Shown in pieces: positions 58,403 through 64,000 of a DNA stretch of 64,000 bases. Each line of letters opens with the position of its first letter. Position 1 is the stretch's first letter. This DNA is from Tubulanus polymorphus (lineage: Eukaryota > Nemertea > Palaeonemertea > Tubulaniformes > Tubulanidae), in NCBI RefSeq assembly GCF_964204645.1, contig NC_134033.1, positions 12,030,155 to 12,094,154 on the forward strand, written 5' to 3'. The position numbers and the translations under genes were made by a program. Under the pieces are notes generated by a model, which was not told where the DNA came from, did no database searches, and was given only the letters and a program-made list of their open reading frames with translations.

Positions 58403-61400
58403 ATGGATTACATAATAACAGGGTTTAAGACGATGTTTCTAGGACGGACGTTGTTTTACCACGTGTTGTTAACGCTCATCGTCGTCGTGTCGGTCTACGC
58501 GGATACGACCACCGAGAATCTAGTCGTTAAAAATGACCTGGACGCCGTGGTAAGTACCGCTACTGAACCGTCAACAGAGTGTATATCATCAATACGTAGT
58601 ATTTGTTTTGGTAAATGTTTAGTTACCCGATTTGTCACGTAGAGAATTTTTTATAGTGTACGTTCTTCGTTTCTTTTTCTACGATGAAACCTTAATTACC
58701 ACCGGACTACTTGATTGGTAGGAATCTAAAAGGCTAAAAACCACAGGCCGATTGGGAACATATTGATCTATTCATTTGTCCTAACAACGAGGTTCGATGA
58801 TTTTAAAAGCAGAAGACGCCTTAATGCTGGCCGCATTTCAGAAATCAGCCTTCGCCTCAATCGGACCCTCGGTGGCTGGGTAGTGGTCAACTTAATCGAA
58901 TTTGATTCCTCCAATTCCTAGGATTCTTGATAAGCTATCCGATTAGTTCAGTGAATATATAACAAAATAGGCTGTACATATTTTCTATAATGCACCGAAT
59001 ATAAGAAGGTTTCCGTGTTTGTTTTTTTTATTACGCAAAATCGGCGCTCAAAGATTCGCCGGAATTTCTTGGACTGACTGTTTTATAACGACGCCGTTCC
59101 CGAGAGGGAGAGAGCTCTTCCTTCATTCGCTTTGCCTTGTATCGAAATCCGGATTAAATCGAGTTCTTTCGGGAAGAGTCGATATTGACATGGTCGCGAA
59201 GTGATAAATTGACAAATGAGTCGTTTTACATTCAAATACAGATAGAGCGATTCCACCGAGATCTTCCAGTTATAGAATACATCATGCATTTGCCTATTTT
59301 ATTAGATGATGTTTTTTTGTTGAGTCCCAAATGATGGCGAATGTTTTAATCTGACAAAAAAAATCGACGAATCAGAAAATATCTAAACGCGACAATCAAA
59401 AAACACGCAGTCTGCGTGATGTATGTATTTTTGTGACCTTATAAGGTACGTAAATCATTATGGATTTTTATTCTCATTCAGCAGTCGCGCGAATGAGGTT
59501 GATTAGTTATTATGTAGAATGTATTCAAAAATGACGGTTTAAAAAAGTTGTGCGGTTTTTGTGTTAAATTTCAAAATGCAACTGCTGATCCCGACCAGGA
59601 AGAGCTTATTGATCAACAAACGAATGAAATAAGTTATTTTGTGGAATCGATGACAAACTGAAATTTCAAAAACCCTTCGTTTAGACGCCTGTGTTGCAGA
59701 TGAGTCATAGGATATATTTGGCAATAGTTAAAAAACTCTTCGTCAGCAGATCGACACAGATGGACAGAAACCTCGTTTTTTAATTGTAGGCCGTAACACG
59801 GAAGGAGAATTATTATCTAGGTCGATACTTACATTTTCACCGATCTGACGGCCTGTATTTATTTTCTATCCAAGTGATTATCGTGAAATTGTATATAAAT
59901 GATGCTACTTGTCAATAGTAATCAAATCGGTATATTCTGATATCAAGAGGTATAAACAGGGCTATTTGTATAGCTATTCATATACATATATACAGCGTGC
60001 TAGCTAGTTAAGTATAGCAGTAACCCTTCTCCCAGGCACTTACTCTCTCTCTCTCTCTCTCCTCTGATAGAAATGCGCGAGATCAAGATTTAAAAATGTC
60101 CACTAAAGTAATTATCCCGGCAGTCATTTGCGGCAGTGTTCCTAAAGCAAATCAAATATGATTCATGAAATAGAAAAATGCGAAAAAAATGTTCAACCGT
60201 GGGATCGTTTGTTTAAGGGGTGGTGCACATTATTTCACTGGGCGCGGAATGAAATATCTTCTGCATCAGTCAGAGACGACGTCATCAGACATACTGACCA
60301 AGTATTGAACCTTCTTCAAACGTATCAAACGCTCTGGATAAAACCTAATTATTCTATTATTTAGAAATTTCCTTTTAATAGCTTCAGCAGCGTGCATTAT
60401 CATGGTGGTTATTGCCATAACTTTACGGCCTATATAGAGGTTGCACCGTCGTCACACGCGTCACATAAGACATCAGATGGTTTTATTCGCTGACTTTTGA
60501 TGCCATAAAAACCGTTAAAATAATGTTTTCACACATTGATAACTACTATAATGCGTTATTAAGGGGTCTGTGTGAGTCGATGTGCACTATGTCATCAGTA
60601 ACGGCGTTTCAAAATAACAATTGTGGATTTTGGCGTTTTATTTTGTAATTGAATAGAATTCCTTTTTTTTCTATGAAAATTGAATTTTCTAAAACATTAA
60701 TGTCTTTGATGAATTTTTGTGTGGATGTACACTACGTCATCGATATTAGGGCTAGACTGGTTGCCGGTCAATTCAATTTATTTATTGATGTTTTCAAATT
60801 GAATATAACTTTGTTGATCCTTATTGTCGTCTATGTTTCTATTCATTGTCGACAATAATGAGCGATGTTATTCTTCAAGGCGACAATAAACTTTTTAAAC
60901 TTATTTTTCTTGTTACCACAGTTAACTGATATACGCTTCACGACCAATATGACGCACTGTGACGTCAGATGCATTACCTATGACATCGGGGAATGGAGAA
61001 TAACTTATATAGGCCACGAAAACCAGAGAAAACACTTTTTTCCATTCTATATTTCAACGATAGTGTCTGCAATATCCGTCAATACATCCCCATTCATTGA
61101 GTTATCTTACGATGATTAGCTATATTACACCAGTGTTCTGAGACATTCTAGTCTGAACTTGTAATCGAGGGTTACGTTCCGGCGATCATGTTATTATGTT
61201 TTTTTGGTACGTAGCCTTCATGTCGATCAGACAAAGCAGTTCTTGTTTTCCTATGCGGCGGGGGAAGGGCGTCGGAGGGGGGAATATAAACACCGCGTTA
61301 TGAGGGCTTCGGAATATCAATCGTAGTTCGCACGTAACAGTGTGTGGGAATCAGGGATTTGTCTCATTATAGAACGGGGATCCGTGTCAAAGACTGGTAT

Positions 61401-64000
61401 TACCTTTAATCCTGGGGCTAACTCAATTGAAAAAGAATTAAGTTAGCCCTCGGGTTAAAGGTAATACCAGTCTATAAAACTGACTCCAGTATAAGAACTT
61501 TAACCCTGGGATTAACCCAATTCAGTCAATTTAGTTAACCTTTGGCTTAAACTAGTCTATAGTGCTAGTTTGGTTCTAAAATTGCGATGAAAGAAACGTA
61601 TCTTGTACATCGTCAGCCTCCTATGATAATTCCCTGAGACATGTTGACATCATTACGTATGGCGTTAAGGCTAAGAAAGGGCGGTAAAATTACAAGGGGG
61701 ATCGAACTCGGGACTTGTACAGAAAGCAAGCGTGCTAACCACAGTAAAACTAATAGAACTAGTCCACAGCTTTTCATTTGCGTAAGAATGACGCATCTTT
61801 TGTGAAAATATTTAGAAAATCAGTCAAAATTTAACGTCGCACCGAAATCGGAAAAATGTGTTATATGAGTATCTGTTGGCTTTTTCTGCAAACGTAAAGA
61901 ATTACTCGGAAATCATCTCGTCCAGAGGTTGACCAGATGCTTAAATGGTGATTGAACGCATCTGGTAAAACAACTTAGGCGCTGAAGACGTATTCGTAAA
62001 TGCATACACGTCCTGTGAATAGATTTATGAATGAAATTAATATTTCCCTTAGAATATGTTGAGTATCGCTTCGAAATCGCGGATGAATATATACTGATAC
62101 TCGCCGGTGTCTGGCGTGCTGGAAATACAGTCAGTTCATCGTCTCGACTCGAGAGGGGTTTACATTTTGACTACGTTCTTCTAAAGCGTTGAACAAAGAT
62201 TTCTTTACCGTCGGAATTCAATACGTGGCTCTCAGGGTTTTTTTTATTGCGCGCTTAGCACCTGCGAATCGCGCTGAGAAAATGAAATGCGGGTCATTGA
62301 TTTAAAATCTTGTAGAACATCGTAAGAATGTGTTAAAGCTGCAGGGAGATTACTCTTGAGCAGGCTAGGTACTACGTAGATTTGCCACCAACACGCTGTA
62401 GTTTACGATTGTTGAATAATTTGAAGTTTACATTTGAACACGCGAAATATAAGCACAAAAAGGTTTCAAAGCGGTTGAGAAATGAAGTTTTGCCGGCTCG
62501 AAGCAGACGAAGCCCGTTAATGTATTATCAGGCATTCGCTGTTCTTGTTTTGAGCTGTCGTCAGGGGCGGATCTAGAATATTTCAGAAGCAGGGCGCGCC
62601 TTTGCTTGAAATGAATTAGTTGTTGCAGGGATCCACGAATAGTTGCTTCGCCGACGATTTGCATTTGAAAGGTTTATGCTTTTAGATGGCATTTCACGGT
62701 ATTTGAAGTATTCATTTTCATAAAATGAATTGTGGTATCATCCCTTACATTCACCCAAAATGTCTGCGCCGATTTTTCAACAAAACTCGATCGAAAGAAA
62801 GGGAGCGGTGCGCGAAAGCTGTGCGCCTAGTTCTGCCGCTAGGTGGTGCACTGAGCCAATTCTTTTCACTGCACCTAGACCCCAATACTAACATTGTATC
62901 TAGGTTTCATTAAGATCGACCTAATATTAAGCTAAGTAGCTGAAAGACAGACACACACAGAATACGATAATAAGGGTCTCATGGGAAGCCCGAGGACTAA
63001 AATTAGAAAATACTACCGAATGACACTGAAATGAAAACCCGATACCGCAAACCCAATTGAACGGTGATGAAACAAAAATGGCAGAAACCGCAAAAGAATT
63101 AGAAAGTGCGCAATGATCCCGGATCTCATTATGTGCATCAACCATTTCAATATGCTATAGTAATTTTTAAATGACTCATCGTTATGTCTAAAATTATATT
63201 TTTTTCTGATCAACCACTTCTATCGTGAGACTTCGGGCCTTCATTTTCATGATTTGCCCCCATTTAATACTTTAAACAGTGCCGCAAGGATACATTATGG
63301 CAAAAAAATGAAAATTGTGTATTTTTGCCCGAAAGATAATATTCCATTGTTCAATGACAAATGGATTCCCGTTTTTTTAGCCCCGTGAACTATGCGTACT
63401 GTAGTTCAGTGTGCCGGGCTTGAAATGAGTTATTCAGTTTGGTCGGCCAATGAGGTACCGGGCATATACCAAACTAACGGTTACTTTTTACGCAGCCAAC
63501 AATTAGAGTTTGTGGGTTTTCTCGTATGATGTATAATTTAGTTCATTTTGAACTGGATTTTTAGGCTCCCTAATCCAAATCAAATCAAACGACTCATCAG
63601 GGTTGGCTTATCGACTCTGTCTCTGGAATAGTCCTCGGTAATAGGATTCTGATATCCGAGTAACTACTGGCGCACCTGGTGGTCCCCATAGTGGAATCCT
63701 CGCTTGCCACTGTAGCAACACCGGTACCTTATAGTACAACAATCCCGACACGGTCTGGTCTCCATTGTTTAGTTATATCGTTAGGTTCAAAAAAGCGTTT
63801 GATATGATCTATTTCTTTAACTTCGTATTTTACAGACTTACCTTACGTATTTTACAGACTTACCTCTCGTATTTTACAGACTTACCTCTCGTATTTTACA
63901 GACTTACCTCTCGTATTTTACAGACTTACCTCTCGAAATTCGGATGGCTCGAAGGCTACAACAAATCGACGGCGTCTTTGATGACGCTAGAAAAGTTTCG
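58403..64000 (+). CDS. Matrix metalloproteinase-like gene, first two coding exons (partial)
   Basis: Exon 1 (58403-58549, phase 0) begins MDYIITGFKTM and has a hydrophobic signal-peptide core (FYHVLLTLIVVVSVYA), then DTTTENLVVKNDLDAV and a GTAAGT donor. Exon 2 starts at 63924 after TATTTTACAG and reads TYLSKFGWLEGYNKSTASLM then TLEKF to the window edge. YLxKFGxL followed by an ALxxxQxF-like helix is the start of the MMP propeptide (peptidoglycan-binding-like fold), which keeps the secreted zinc protease inactive; the cysteine switch and catalytic HExxH would be beyond 64000. The two exons join in frame. Which MMP subtype, and whether it is membrane-bound, cannot be told from 74 residues. A non-MMP protein with this propeptide fold is the alternative. 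Confidence 0.72.
60630..60870 (+). mobile_element. Dispersed repeat shared with 6060-6260
   Basis: TACGTCATCGATATTAGGG, GACTGGTTGCCGGTCAATTC and AACTTTGTTGATCC match the 6-kb copy in reverse orientation. The ending, with a GTCGACAATAA motif, resembles LINE 3' sequence. No protein-coding remnant is recognised. Confidence 0.5.
61391..61473. mobile_element. Hairpin MITE, 83 bp with 19-bp perfect arms
   Basis: AGACTGGTATTACCTTTAA at 61391-61409 is exactly complementary to TTAAAGGTAATACCAGTCT at 61455-61473. The inner parts also pair with few mismatches, so almost the whole element folds into one hairpin. Diverged relatives lie near 50580 and 31710. Confidence 0.7.
61693..61751 (-). repeat. tRNA-derived SINE fragment
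   Basis: The minus strand reads TGGTTAGCACGCTTGCTTTC then TGTACAAGTCCCGAGTTCGATCCCC: an A box and a B box about 30 bp apart as in tRNA-derived SINE heads. No complete tRNA fold can be drawn. Confidence 0.5.
62820..62965 (+). mobile_element. Retrotransposon 3' tail, CTAGGTGGYGC family
   Basis: CTGCCGCTAGGTGGTGCACTG, TCTTTTCACTGCACC and TTCATTAAGATCGACC match 5470-5560. It is followed by AAAGACAGACACACACAG, a simple-repeat tail as on RTE-like elements. No coding sequence remains. Confidence 0.5.
63826..63935 (+). repeat. 22-bp tandem repeat containing the 3' splice site, five copies
   Basis: The unit CGTATTTTACAGACTTACCT (plus CT) occurs five times. Each copy holds the intron's last bases TATTTTACAG and the first exon bases ACTTACCTCTCG. 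AG acceptors therefore end at 63835, 63857, 63879, 63901 and 63923. Only the last leads directly into the propeptide sequence in the frame set by exon 1. Confidence 0.92.

Larger units (their letters stand above)
58550..63923 (+). other. Intron 1 of the metalloproteinase-like gene
   Basis: A 5.4-kb intron with no recognised internal exon. It holds a short (CT)n tract (60042-60062), a dispersed repeat at 60630-60870, a perfect-armed hairpin element at 61391-61473, a tRNA-like SINE piece at 61693-61751, a retrotransposon tail at 62820-62965, and the 22-bp splice-site repeat at its 3' end. Confidence 0.6.

Overview
This is nuclear DNA of a metazoan. Every confident gene has GT-AG introns and animal-type protein families, the base composition is AT-rich, and there is dense minisatellite and short-transposon content. 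Marine invertebrate, perhaps lophotrochozoan, is my best guess from the repeat style and the mollusc-like GPCR, but no single feature proves it. Most ORFs longer than 60 codons are chance ORFs or repeats. The real genes were found by joining short exons through splice sites.

Layout, left to right. 1-23152 is probably the first coding intron of CASK (minus strand), whose N-terminal coding exon is at 23153-23225. The interval holds minisatellites, TTAA-flanked piggyBac-like MITEs and retrotransposon tails, and I recognise no coding exon in it. 23226-27321 is non-coding with nested palindromic MITEs. 27322-27714 is a broken GPCR copy, followed by an intact intronless class A GPCR (28208-29161, +). 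29587-30304 (+) is the two-exon splicing factor gene SF3B5. 32138-33035 (-) is LAMTOR4, a Ragulator subunit. Only 276 bp away and divergent is ATG16L1 (33312-42196, +), for which I can join 15 exons into a continuous 552-codon frame. 42197-46160 is non-coding.

46161-54252 (-) is a cell-surface gene: signal peptide, C-type lectin domain, four sushi/CCP domains (one split by a Thr-rich insert) and a transmembrane tail. It has two homologous last exons of identical length, which look like alternative tails. An intron-containing tRNA-Leu(CAA) gene lies in one of its introns on the same strand. 58403 to the right edge (+) is the start of a matrix metalloproteinase-like gene: a signal peptide exon, a 5.4-kb intron, and the first propeptide exon, whose 3' splice site has been copied five times in a 22-bp tandem repeat.

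Functional links. LAMTOR4 (lysosomal nutrient signalling to mTORC1) and ATG16L1 (LC3 lipidation) share a short divergent promoter region, which would suit co-regulation of the lysosome-autophagy pathway. The other genes show no evident functional link to each other. A recurrent element that carries a 45-bp minisatellite occurs at least four times, including inside introns of SF3B5 and ATG16L1.
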